Assembly (NCBI GenBank): GCA_946401865.1
Contig: CAMIVO010000013.1
Coordinates: 1 to 38,632 of the forward strand
Reading direction: 5' to 3'
Length of the DNA stretch: 38,632 nucleotides
Source: an uncultured Clostridia bacterium
Lineage (GTDB): Bacteria > Bacillota > Clostridia > TANB77 > CAG-508
In this document: in pieces, positions 16,522-23,566 of the stretch
Layout: each line of letters begins with the position of its first letter
Position numbering within the stretch: the stretch's first letter is position 1
Notes under the pieces: generated by a model
Seen by the model: the letters and a program-made list of their open reading frames with translations, nothing else
Database searches by the model: none
What the model was told of the DNA's origin: nothing
Program-made: the position numbers and the translations under genes

Positions 16522-17919
16522 ATGAAAACGAAATTAGAAGAAATAAATAGAAATATTTATGACATAAAAAATAAAGATGAATATGATTTTAAAATAAAAA
16601 AAGGGTTAACACCTGAAATCATAAAAGAAATTTCAAAACAAAAAAATGATCCTGAATGGATGAAAGATTTTAGATTAAAAGCGCTAGAAGTATACGAAAA
16701 ACTAGAACTTCCAACATGGGGACCAGATTTGTCTGAATTAAATATGGATGAAATTGCAACATATGTAAGACCAAAGTCCAAAATGACAGGAAATTGGGAT
16801 GAAGTTCCAGAAGATATAAAAAACACATTTGATAAACTTGGAATTCCAGAAGCAGAAAAGAAGTCTTTAGCTGGAGTTGGAGCACAATATGATTCAGAAG
16901 TTGTATACCATAGTATGAAAAATGAGCTTTTAGAACAAGGCGTTATTTATACAGATATGGAAACGGCTGTAAGAGAATATCCAGATTTAGTAAAAGCACA
17001 TTTTATGAAATGTGTTCCGGTATATGACCATAAATTTGTTGCACTTCATGGAGCTGTTTGGTCAGGTGGATCTTTTGTATATGTACCAAAAGGGGTAAAA
17101 GTAGAAATTCCAATTCAAAGTTATTTTAGGTTAAATTCTCCAGAATCAGGTCAATTTGAGCATACTTTAATAATAGTAGATGAAGGAGCTTCACTTCATT
17201 TTATAGAAGGATGTTCTGCACCAAAATATAATAAAGTAAATCTTCATGCAGGATGTGTAGAATTATATGTGAAAGACAACGCATATTTAAGATATTCAAC
17301 AATAGAAAATTGGTCAAAAAATATGTTAAACTTAAATACTAAAAAAGCAATTATCGGTAAAAACGCAAAGGTTGATTGGGTTTCAGGATCATTTGGCTCA
17401 AAAATATCTATGCTATATCCAATGAGTATACTAAATGGAGAAGGTGCAAAAACAGAATATACGGGAATATCTTTTGCAGGAAAAGGACAAAATTTGGACA
17501 CAGGATTTAAAGTTGTTCATAATGCTCCAAATACATCAAGTATTGTAAATTCAAAATCAATTTCAAAAAACGGTGGAACAGCAACTTATAGAGCATTAGT
17601 TAGAGTAAATGAAAATGCGAAAAATTCAAAAGTATCTGTTGACTGTGAATCTCTAATGTTAGATGATATATCAAGGTCAGATACAATTCCTGTAAATGAT
17701 ATAAAAACAGATGAAGTTGAATTTTCACATGAGGCAAAAATAGGGAAAATAAGTGATAAATCAATTTTCTATTTAATGACAAGAGGTCTAAGTGAAGAAG
17801 ATGCAAAAGCAATGATAGTTAGAGGATTTGCAGAACCAATTTCAAAGGAACTTCCAATTGAGTATGCAGTCGAGATGAATAATTTGATTAATCTAGAGCT
17901 TGAAGGAGCAATAGGGTAA
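16522..17919 (+). CDS. sufB: Fe-S cluster assembly scaffold protein SufB
   Basis: A 465-residue protein, normal SufB length. Recognised by GVGAQYDSEVVYHSMK, the beta-helix core with WSGGSFVYVPKGVKVEIPIQ, IEGCSAPKYN, NLHAGCVELYV, and the C-terminal SHEAKIGKISDKSIFYLMTRGLSE. SufB is the scaffold on which the nascent cluster forms. No spacing from sufC (TAA then ATG); the ribosome binding site is inside the end of sufC. In many Bacillota sufB is the last gene (CDSUB); here it follows sufC, and 1.25 kb of foreign-looking sequence separates it from sufD. Confidence 0.97.
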   Translation: MKTKLEEINRNIYDIKNKDEYDFKIKKGLTPEIIKEISKQKNDPEWMKDFRLKALEVYEKLELPTWGPDLSELNMDEIATYVRPKSKMTGNWDEVPEDIKNTFDKLGIPEAEKKSLAGVGAQYDSEVVYHSMKNELLEQGVIYTDMETAVREYPDLVKAHFMKCVPVYDHKFVALHGAVWSGGSFVYVPKGVKVEIPIQSYFRLNSPESGQFEHTLIIVDEGASLHFIEGCSAPKYNKVNLHAGCVELYVKDNAYLRYSTIENWSKNMLNLNTKKAIIGKNAKVDWVSGSFGSKISMLYPMSILNGEGAKTEYTGISFAGKGQNLDTGFKVVHNAPNTSSIVNSKSISKNGGTATYRALVRVNENAKNSKVSVDCESLMLDDISRSDTIPVNDIKTDEVEFSHEAKIGKISDKSIFYLMTRGLSEEDAKAMIVRGFAEPISKELPIEYAVEMNNLINLELEGAIG

Positions 17920-17933
17920 ACTAATTTAAATAA

Positions 17934-17964
17934 AAGAAAAAGAGCTGGCTCACTCGCCAGACTC
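17934..17964 (-). terminator. Terminator of the 47-residue peptide gene
   Basis: On the minus strand the hairpin GAGTCTGGC-GAGTGA-GCCAGCTC, one mismatch, followed by TTTTTCTTTT. It overlaps the stop codon of the small ORF. On the plus strand the run after the stem is not T-rich, so sufB readthrough is not clearly stopped. Confidence 0.8.
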
Positions 17965-18093
17965 CTCTTCTCCTACGCTTACTGACGCCTCGCTGGACGT
18001 CAGTTCGTAGATAGCCACTATCGCCGTAAAAATATTAGCGATAAGTGGCAACACATTTGACAGATTTTTGAATATTTTGATTATTTTTTTCAT
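17950..18093 (-). CDS. 47-residue membrane peptide, possible type I-like toxin
   Basis: Small ORF encoding MKKIIKIFKNLSNVLPLIAN followed by a hydrophobic stretch IFTAIVAIYELT and an acidic, serine-rich tail ending GEEESGE. Basic N-terminus plus one membrane helix (about 14-31). GGAGGGGG lies seven bases before ATG. It has its own consensus promoter (18160-18188) and terminator, all on the minus strand inside a plus-strand operon. The 5' leader contains TGTCCC that can pair with GGGACA around the ribosome binding site, hiding it. The tail-coding part is far richer in GC than its neighbours. Such a hydrophobic peptide with sequestered initiation suggests a toxin or small membrane regulator, but I do not recognise the family and see no clear antisense RNA. 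Confidence 0.7.
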   Translation of the reverse strand: MKKIIKIFKNLSNVLPLIANIFTAIVAIYELTSSEASVSVGEEESGE

Positions 18094-18159
18094 TTTTTGT
18101 CCCCCTCCGTGTGGGACAGGTCGTAAAAAACTTGGGCAACTTGCCCTGCTACTACTTTA

Positions 18160-18188
18160 ATTATACATCATTATTATTATTATGTCAA
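18160..18188 (-). promoter_or_regulatory. Consensus promoter of the 47-residue peptide gene
   Basis: On the minus strand perfect TTGACA (18188-18183), 17-base spacer, perfect TATAAT (18165-18160). Transcription would start near 18153 and give a 60-base leader. The leader carries GGGCA-AGT-TGCCC followed by AAGTTTTTT, an attenuator-like hairpin, then the hairpin that covers the ribosome binding site (about 18096-18117). Confidence 0.88.
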
Positions 18189-18269
18189 GAGGGTTTGTGG
18201 GTTTTGTAAACATAATATCAAAAAGTGGGAAATATGTCGAATTTTGCGATGAAAAAATCTTAATAAAGA

Positions 18270-18298
18270 TTGACATTTTTGAAAATTTGATGTATTAT
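18270..18298 (+). promoter_or_regulatory. Promoter of the antisense RNA (module A)
   Basis: TTGACA at 18270-18275, 17-base spacer, TATTAT at 18293-18298 on the plus strand. It fires toward the small-peptide gene. Confidence 0.8.
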
Positions 18299-18303
18299 AA
18301 ATA

Positions 18304-18369
18304 TGAAAACAATCTTAGAAGTTTTTCATAAATGTCATAAAAAACCCCACTATGCCGAGTGGGGTTTTT
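18304..18369 (+). ncRNA. Candidate antitoxin RNA of par/Fst-like module A
   Basis: Predicted RNA of about 66 nt from the promoter at 18270-18298 to the terminator at 18339-18369; no ORF. Bases 18311-18338 repeat, in direct orientation, bases 18429-18457, which encode the start region of the minus-strand peptide (24 of 26 positions identical over the core 18314-18338, with one gap and one mismatch). Because the two RNAs are transcribed from opposite strands, this direct repeat makes the antisense RNA complementary to the toxin mRNA around its start codon. The shared terminator gives a second fully complementary region. This is the RNA I/RNA II layout known from plasmid pAD1 par. Confidence 0.75.
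18339..18369. terminator. Shared bidirectional terminator of module A
   Basis: AAAAACCCCACT-ATGCCG-AGTGGGGTTTTT: near-perfect stem with A/T runs on both sides, placed between the convergent promoters at 18270 and 18527. Confidence 0.92.
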
Positions 18370-18382
18370 ACGTTTCTATGTA

Positions 18383-18448
18383 TTAATTATCAGATTTTGA
18401 AATCAAGAAAATTAATATCATAGCAACTAACCTTAGAAGTTTGTTCAT
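18383..18448 (-). CDS. 21-residue hydrophobic peptide, candidate type I toxin
   Basis: Peptide MNKLLRLVAMILIFLISKSD plus a final N. It has a basic N-terminus, about 11 hydrophobic residues and a short charged tail, as in membrane-acting type I toxins. AAAGGAGGTG at 18467-18458 lies nine bases before the ATG at 18448; an in-frame ATG at 18457 and a TTG at 18451 are other possible starts, the first too close to the ribosome binding site. The mRNA 5' end carries ACCTC (18492-18488) that can pair with GAGGT of the ribosome binding site, so translation is probably blocked until processing. The peptide lacks the PxxxG pattern of Fst, so if real it is a different toxin in the same kind of locus. Confidence 0.72.
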   Translation of the reverse strand: MNKLLRLVAMILIFLISKSDN

Positions 18449-18457
18449 CAATGTCAT
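18429..18457. repeat. Direct repeat shared with the antisense RNA (second copy of 18311-18338)
   Basis: Core CTTAGAAGTTT and AATGTCAT blocks occur in the same order and orientation at 18314-18338 and 18432-18457. The copy here covers the start codons of the peptide gene. Direct repeats of this kind mediate RNA-RNA pairing in par systems. Confidence 0.88.
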
Positions 18458-18498
18458 CACCTCCTTTATGAAAATACTCTCTAAAAAGAGGTAACATA

Positions 18499-18527
18499 AT
18501 TATATAACAGAATATACTACAAATCAA
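18499..18527 (-). promoter_or_regulatory. Promoter of the 21-residue peptide gene
   Basis: On the minus strand TTGATT (18527-18522), 17-base spacer, TATAAT (18504-18499). Start of transcription near 18492. Confidence 0.8.
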
Positions 18528-18593
18528 GAAAAAACGTTCGACAAAAGTCGACAATTATTGATAAAATAAATAAAAAGTAAAAAAATCCTAATA

Positions 18594-19040
18594 TTAGCCT
18601 AGCTCAGGACCATAATCAGGATGGAGATTATTATTATATTGTTTCATTAATAAATTAAGATCGTATATTAATTTATTAAGTCTAAAAGATAATTCTTCGA
18701 AAATCGGAATACAGTTTATTTTATTAAGGTCGATAATTGTAAAAAATAATGAAACAAGTTGGTCGCAAAAACTTATAATTTGGTTTGCTCTATTAATATT
18801 AATATCTTCGCAAGTAGTATATGTTAATAATTTTGCTTTTTGAGGAAATTCGTCTATGAAAACGTAAGAATTTGGTAAATTAATATTTAAAGAGTCAGCA
18901 AAGTTATTTGTAATTGCTTTAAATTTTTCTTGAATTGTAGCATCTATACTATATTTTGGGGAACTTATTGTATTAATGAATGATTTTATAAAAGAATTAT
19001 AATATACAATTTGCGTGCCTTTAATAGCTGAATTATCCAT
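18594..19040 (-). CDS. Unknown 148-residue protein between sufB and sufD
   Basis: Soluble-looking, mostly helical protein beginning MDNSAIKGTQIVYYNSFIKS. No signal peptide, no membrane segment, no motif I recognise; cysteines at CED, CDQ and CIP are scattered. AGGAG precedes the ATG. It is transcribed against the SUF operon and is part of the 1.25-kb block that separates sufB from sufD, next to the small-peptide loci. Base composition is like the genome. Function unknown; a cargo gene of an inserted block is possible. Confidence 0.7.
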   Translation of the reverse strand: MDNSAIKGTQIVYYNSFIKSFINTISSPKYSIDATIQEKFKAITNNFADSLNINLPNSYVFIDEFPQKAKLLTYTTCEDININRANQIISFCDQLVSLFFTIIDLNKINCIPIFEELSFRLNKLIYDLNLLMKQYNNNLHPDYGPELG

Positions 19041-19171
19041 AAAGATTCTCCTATTCTATATAATATGTAGAGTATAGCACAATTTTTTTTATTAGTAAAT
19101 AGTTTTAAAAATAATAGGTTTATAAGTAAATCCTTTAAAAAACTTAAAATTTAATTATAAGGATAAATATA

Positions 19172-20233
19172 ATGAATTTAGAATTTAATGAAACACCAAT
19201 TAGAACAGCAAAAAATTACAATATAAATAATATAAAATTAGAAAATATAGAAATACCAGAAAATATACAAGAATTTGGCGGTTTGAAGTTTTTAGGTGAT
19301 ATAACTGATTTTGAAATTCTAGAAATGAATAAATTCACAGAATTTAAGTATGGTAATGGAGAATTTTTAGAAAATCAAATTAAAGATAAATCAAATAAAA
19401 ATATAAATATTAATGCTATAAATAATGAAAATAAAGAGTTACAATTAGACTATAAATTTTCTAAAGATAATAAAAATTTAATTGAAAATATAGAAATAAA
19501 TCTAAAAGAAAAATCAAATTCTACTATAATATTAAAATATAAATCAATTGATAATACAGATGCTTATCAAAATTCTAAAATAAAAGTTATAGCAAATAAA
19601 GAAGCTAAAGCCCATATAATAATTCTAAATATGTTAAATAACAAATCAAATAATTTTATTGCAATTGAAAATGTTTTAGAAGAAAATGCAGATGTTAAAT
19701 ATACAATAATTGATTTTGGTGGGAAAAATTCTGTTACAAATTACTATGCAAATTTAAATGGAGACAATTCTAACAATTCTTTAAATACTATATATTTAGG
19801 AAATGAAGAACAAGTAATAGACTTAAATTACATTATGGAATGTTATGGAAAAAAAGCAAATGCAAAAATGGATGTAAAAGGTGCAATAGATGGAATTTGT
19901 AAAAAACATTTTAAAGGAACAATAGACTTCAAGAAAGGATGCAAAAAAGCAATAGGAGATGAAAAAGAATATTGTACAATTTTATCAGATACTGCAAAAT
20001 CAATTTCATTGCCAGTCCTATTATGCACAGAAGAAGATGTAGAAGGTAGCCATAGTTCTGCATGTGGAAAAATAGACCAAGAGGAGCTATTTTATTTAAT
20101 GACAAGAGGTCTAACAAAAACAGAAGCTCAAAAGCTAATAATAAGAGCTGGATTTAATGAAATAATTGAGGACATAGAAAATGAAAAAATAAAAAAGGAA
20201 ATTTTAGAACAAATAGATATGAAACTAGTTTAA
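19172..20233 (+). CDS. sufD: Fe-S cluster assembly protein SufD
   Basis: A 353-residue, divergent SufD. The N-terminal half is weakly conserved and rich in Asn/Lys, but the C-terminal beta-helix and end are clear: YTIIDFGGKNSVTNYYANL, the HFKGTIDFKKGCKKAIGDE region, LLCTEEDVEGSHSSACGKID with the conserved His, and ELFYLMTRGLTKTEAQKLII. It pairs with SufB in the SufBC2D scaffold and is needed for iron acquisition. TAAGGATAAATATA precedes the ATG. It is split from sufB by inserted sequence and may depend on readthrough or on a promoter I could not define. A short repeat follows the stop at 20232-20262. Confidence 0.9.
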   Translation: MNLEFNETPIRTAKNYNINNIKLENIEIPENIQEFGGLKFLGDITDFEILEMNKFTEFKYGNGEFLENQIKDKSNKNININAINNENKELQLDYKFSKDNKNLIENIEINLKEKSNSTIILKYKSIDNTDAYQNSKIKVIANKEAKAHIIILNMLNNKSNNFIAIENVLEENADVKYTIIDFGGKNSVTNYYANLNGDNSNNSLNTIYLGNEEQVIDLNYIMECYGKKANAKMDVKGAIDGICKKHFKGTIDFKKGCKKAIGDEKEYCTILSDTAKSISLPVLLCTEEDVEGSHSSACGKIDQEELFYLMTRGLTKTEAQKLIIRAGFNEIIEDIENEKIKKEILEQIDMKLV

Positions 20234-20272
20234 AAGTGGGAATATGTCGTTCGACAAAAATCGACAGAAAGG
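20232..20272 (+). repeat. Short repeat: AAAAGTGGGAATATGTCG and a TCGACA palindrome
   Basis: Intergenic repeat between sufD and sufS. Its left half (AAAAGTGGGAATATGTCG) recurs at 18222-18239 and its right half (TTCGACAAAAATCGACA) recurs at 18536-18552, on either side of module A. Some of it resembles a Spo0A box (TGTCGAA), but the palindrome TGTCG...CGACA suggests a REP-like unit. Confidence 0.6.
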
Positions 20273-20280
20273 GCTAAATT

Positions 20281-21505
20281 ATGAATATAGATGAAATAAA
20301 AAATGACTTTCCATTATTAAAAAATAGAAATATAGCTTATTTAGATAGTGGAGCAACAACTCAAAAGCCAAAACAAGTAATTGATGCAATTAAAGACTTT
20401 TATGAAAATTTTAATGCAAATCCACATAGAGGTGCATATTCTTTAAGCATGGAGGCAACTGAGAAATATGAAGACACAAGATCAAAAATTGCAAAATTTA
20501 TAAATACTAGACATTCGCATGAAATAATATTTACAAAAAATGCTTCAGAAGCTCTAAATCTAATTGCATATTCTTATGGTATGGAAAATGCAAAAAATGA
20601 AGATAAAATAGTGCTTTCTATTATGGAACATCACTCAAATTTAGTTCCATGGCAAAAAGTAAGTAAAGTTACTGGAGCTAAATTAGAATATATGTATATA
20701 AATAAAGATTTCGAAATTTCAGATGAAGAAATTGAATCTAAAATTACTGATAATACAAAAATTGTTGCAATTACACATGTATCAAATGTTTTGGGAACTA
20801 TTAATGATGTAAAAAAGATAATAAAATATGCACATAAAAAAGGTGCAGTTGTTGTGTTAGATGCATCTCAAAGTATTCCTCATATGAAAATAGATGTGCA
20901 AGATTTAGATTGTGATTTTTTAGTATTTTCAGGGCATAAAATGCTTGCACCACTTGGTATTGGCGTTTTATATGGAAAAAAAGAAATATTAAACAAAATG
21001 ACACCTTTTCTTATGGGTGGAGATATGATAGAATATGTTTATGAGCAAGAAACGACATTTGCACCACTTCCAAATAAATTTGAGGCAGGAACACAAAATG
21101 TAGAAGGTGTAATAGGCCTAGGGTCTGCAATTGATTATATTGAAAAAATAGGATATGATAAAATACAAGAAATTGAAAATGAAGTTGTGTTTTATGCAAT
21201 AGAAGAATTAAAGAAATTAGATTTTATTGATTTATATTTAACACCAAATTTAAACAATCATTCAAGTGTAATTTCTTTTAATATAAAAGGAGTTCACCCA
21301 CATGATGTTGCAAGTATATTAGATTCTGAAGGAGTATGTGTGCGTTCACGGAAACCATTGTGCACAGCCACTTTTAAGATATATGGGAATAGATTCAACA
21401 TGTAGAGCAAGTTTTTACTTTTATAATACAAAAGAGGATGCAGATAGATTAATACAAGCATTAAATAAGGCGTATAAGATGTTTGAAAGGTTTTTAAAAA
21501 GATAA
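20281..21505 (+). pseudogene. sufS: Cysteine desulfurase SufS, interrupted by a +1 frameshift
   Basis: Group II cysteine desulfurase (PLP enzyme that supplies sulfur for Fe-S assembly). The N-terminal part is intact: LDSGATTQKPKQVIDAI, NPHRGAYSLS, EHHSNLVPWQ, and the PLP lysine K220 in FSGHKMLAPLG. The open frame from 20281 ends at 21405. An extra C at about 21349 shifts the frame inside the active-site loop, after VCVRS. Dropping that base restores GNHCAQPLLRYMGIDSTCRA and a normal C-terminus to a TAA at 21503-21505 (408 residues). The catalytic Cys (C360 in the repaired frame) lies just after the shift, so the protein as read would lack it. The repaired loop has GNHC where GHHC is usual. 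Sequencing or assembly error is the simplest cause; a true lesion is possible. Confidence 0.88.
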
Positions 21506-21530
21506 AAGCCTTATAAATAAGGCTTTTATT
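21504..21530. terminator. Bidirectional terminator after sufS
   Basis: AAAAGCCTTAT-AA-ATAAGGCTTTT stem overlapping the true sufS stop and the stop codon of the convergent minus-strand gene. Its place supports 21505 as the real end of sufS. Confidence 0.85.
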
Positions 21531-21879
21531 GGATTAAATTATCTGGATCATCTGGAAGTTTTTGCATTGTTTCAGTTCTATTAGGTTCACATATAGATTT
21601 AATGTTAGCAAGCAAAGTATTTAGATTACCTAAAAATCCATATCTATTTTCATTAGATCTAATTTGTATATCATAAAGTGATGAAACATCTATAGGTAAA
21701 TCTGAAAGCATTTTTTTGAAGTCAGTAGATCTAGTATTTTCAGAGTAATCATATTGATTCATTAAATTATAAATTGTATCTATAATGGATAGTATACGTG
21801 CTGTATCAACCTGAGGACTATTTGTTGGAATTGGTGTATCAACTCTTGGAACAATAGGTTGCTGTTGCTCATTACTCAT
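21526..21879 (-). CDS. Unknown 117-residue protein between sufS and sufU
   Basis: Begins MSNEQQQPIVPRVDTPIPTN, a Gln/Pro-rich start, followed by a helical region (ARILSIIDTIYNLMNQYDYS...) and a short acidic end LPDDPDNLIQ. No motif I recognise, no signal or membrane segment. ATG at 21879 is chosen: TTAGGAGGTGATATAT lies directly before it, and the upstream GTG at 21888 is inside this ribosome binding site. It opposes the SUF genes, as does the gene at 18594-19040; the two are not clearly alike in sequence. Confidence 0.72.
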   Translation of the reverse strand: MSNEQQQPIVPRVDTPIPTNSPQVDTARILSIIDTIYNLMNQYDYSENTRSTDFKKMLSDLPIDVSSLYDIQIRSNENRYGFLGNLNTLLANIKSICEPNRTETMQKLPDDPDNLIQ

Positions 21880-21947
21880 ATATATCACCTCCTAACTACA
21901 ATTATATTATAATAAAAAATAAAAGTCAAATTTAGAAAGGATATCTT

Positions 21948-22382
21948 ATGGAAGACTTAAATAATATATATAATGAACTCATTATGGAACACAGTATGAA
22001 TTCATATAATAAAAAGAAATTAGGAAAAGCCGATTTATGTGATATAGGACATAATCCAAATTGTGGAGATGAAATCACTCTAGAAGTTAAAATGAATGGA
22101 AATGTTATAGAAGATATGGCGTTTTCTGGCCATGGTTGTGCAATTTCACAAGCCTCAACTTCAATTATGATAGATACTTTAAAAGGGAAAACAATTGAAG
22201 AGGCAAAAGAAATAATAAAAACCTTTATTTCTATGATAAAAAGAGAAGATGTAAAAGAAGAAGATTTAGAAAAATTAGAAGATGCTATTGCTTTTAAAAA
22301 TGTAGCAAATATGCCAGCAAGAGTTAAGTGTGCGCTTTTAGCATGGCACACTTTAGAAGATATGTTGCCTTCAGAAAAATAG
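21948..22382 (+). CDS. sufU: Fe-S assembly sulfur-transfer protein SufU
   Basis: A 144-residue IscU-like protein of the SufU type. The three ligand cysteines are in place: NPNCGDEI, SGHGCAISQAS and RVKCALLAWHT, with the SufU-type insertion between the second and third. SufU takes sulfur from SufS through a Zn site. GAAAGGATATCTT precedes the ATG. There is no terminator before mnmA, 71 bases downstream, so the two sulfur-transfer genes are probably cotranscribed. Confidence 0.95.
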   Translation: MEDLNNIYNELIMEHSMNSYNKKKLGKADLCDIGHNPNCGDEITLEVKMNGNVIEDMAFSGHGCAISQASTSIMIDTLKGKTIEEAKEIIKTFISMIKREDVKEEDLEKLEDAIAFKNVANMPARVKCALLAWHTLEDMLPSEK

Positions 22383-22453
22383 AGATTTACAAAAGCTAAT
22401 CGGACAGGTTTCACCCAGTTTAAAAAATGTATCAATAAAAGGAAAAAATATTT

Positions 22454-23503
22454 ATGAAAAAAGTATTGTTAGGAATGAGTGGAGGAGTAGACAGTTCAGT
22501 TTCTGCACTACTTCTAAAAGAACAAGGATATGAAGTTATAGGTTGTACATTAGAGCTATTTGTAGGAAGCAGTTGTTGTAATACAAATACATATTTAGAT
22601 GCAAAAAATGTATGTAATCAAATAGGAATTCCACACTTTATATTTAACTATAAAGATGAATTCAAAAAATATGTAATAGATGATTTTATTAAATGTTATG
22701 CAAATTGTAAAACACCTAATCCATGTATAGAATGTAATAAATATATGAAATTTGGACTTATGCAACAAAAAGCTAAAGAAATGGGAATAGATTATATTGC
22801 AACAGGGCATTATGCAAAAACGGAGTATAACAAAGAATTTAAAAGATGGACAATAAAAAAATCAAATGCTGGGAAAAAAGACCAAAGCTATGTACTTTGG
22901 AATATTCCAAAAGATATAATAGAAAAAGTCATATTTCCATTAGGAGATTTTGAAACAAAAGATGAAATTAGGAAAATTGCAAGTGACAATAATTTGAAAG
23001 TCGCAAATAAGCCAGATTCGGAAGATATATGTTTTGTACCAGATGGAGATTACAAAAAATTTTTAGAAAACAATTCTGACATAAAACCTAAAAAAGGTAA
23101 TATTGTAAATTCTAAAGGAGAAATACTTGGAGAACATACAGGACTATACAATTATACAATTGGGCAACGTAAAGGTCTTGGAATTGCTTATAAAGTTCCA
23201 CTTTTTGTTTTAGGCTTTAATAGCTTAAAAAATGAAGTCATAGTTGGAGAAGAACACGAACTTTACAAAAAAGAAGTAATTGTAGAAGATATTAATTTAA
23301 TATTAGTAGATGAAATAAAAACTCCAATTGAAGTCGAAGTAAAAACAAGGTATTCAACCAAACAAACAAAAGCAAAAATTATGCAAATTAACAATAATCA
23401 AATAAAAGTAGAATTTGATGAAGAAGTAAGAGCTTTAACACCTGGACAATCTGCTGTGTTTTATGTGGGAGATTATGTTTTAGGCGGGGGAAAAATATGT
23501 TAA
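22454..23503 (+). CDS. mnmA: tRNA-specific 2-thiouridylase MnmA
   Basis: A 349-residue protein, the usual length. ATP-pyrophosphatase motif GMSGGVDSSVSALLLKEQGY at the start, the catalytic cysteines in NPCIECNKYMKFG (first Cys region) and DSEDICFVPDGDY (second Cys), and the TIGQRKGLGIAYKVPLFV segment. It makes the 2-thio group of s2U34 in Lys, Glu and Gln tRNAs, using sulfur passed from a cysteine desulfurase, which explains its place beside the SUF genes. AAAAGGAAAAAATATTT precedes the ATG. Confidence 0.97.
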   Translation: MKKVLLGMSGGVDSSVSALLLKEQGYEVIGCTLELFVGSSCCNTNTYLDAKNVCNQIGIPHFIFNYKDEFKKYVIDDFIKCYANCKTPNPCIECNKYMKFGLMQQKAKEMGIDYIATGHYAKTEYNKEFKRWTIKKSNAGKKDQSYVLWNIPKDIIEKVIFPLGDFETKDEIRKIASDNNLKVANKPDSEDICFVPDGDYKKFLENNSDIKPKKGNIVNSKGEILGEHTGLYNYTIGQRKGLGIAYKVPLFVLGFNSLKNEVIVGEEHELYKKEVIVEDINLILVDEIKTPIEVEVKTRYSTKQTKAKIMQINNNQIKVEFDEEVRALTPGQSAVFYVGDYVLGGGKIC

Positions 23504-23507
23504 ATCA

Positions 23508-23536
23508 TTGAAATGTCGCAAAATGTATGTTACAAT
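23508..23536 (+). promoter_or_regulatory. Promoter of the 23567 gene
   Basis: TTGAAA at 23508-23513, 17 bases, TACAAT at 23531-23536, five bases after the mnmA stop. Confidence 0.7.
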
Positions 23537-23566
23537 ATATGTAAAATAATTTGAAAGGGGAAAATA

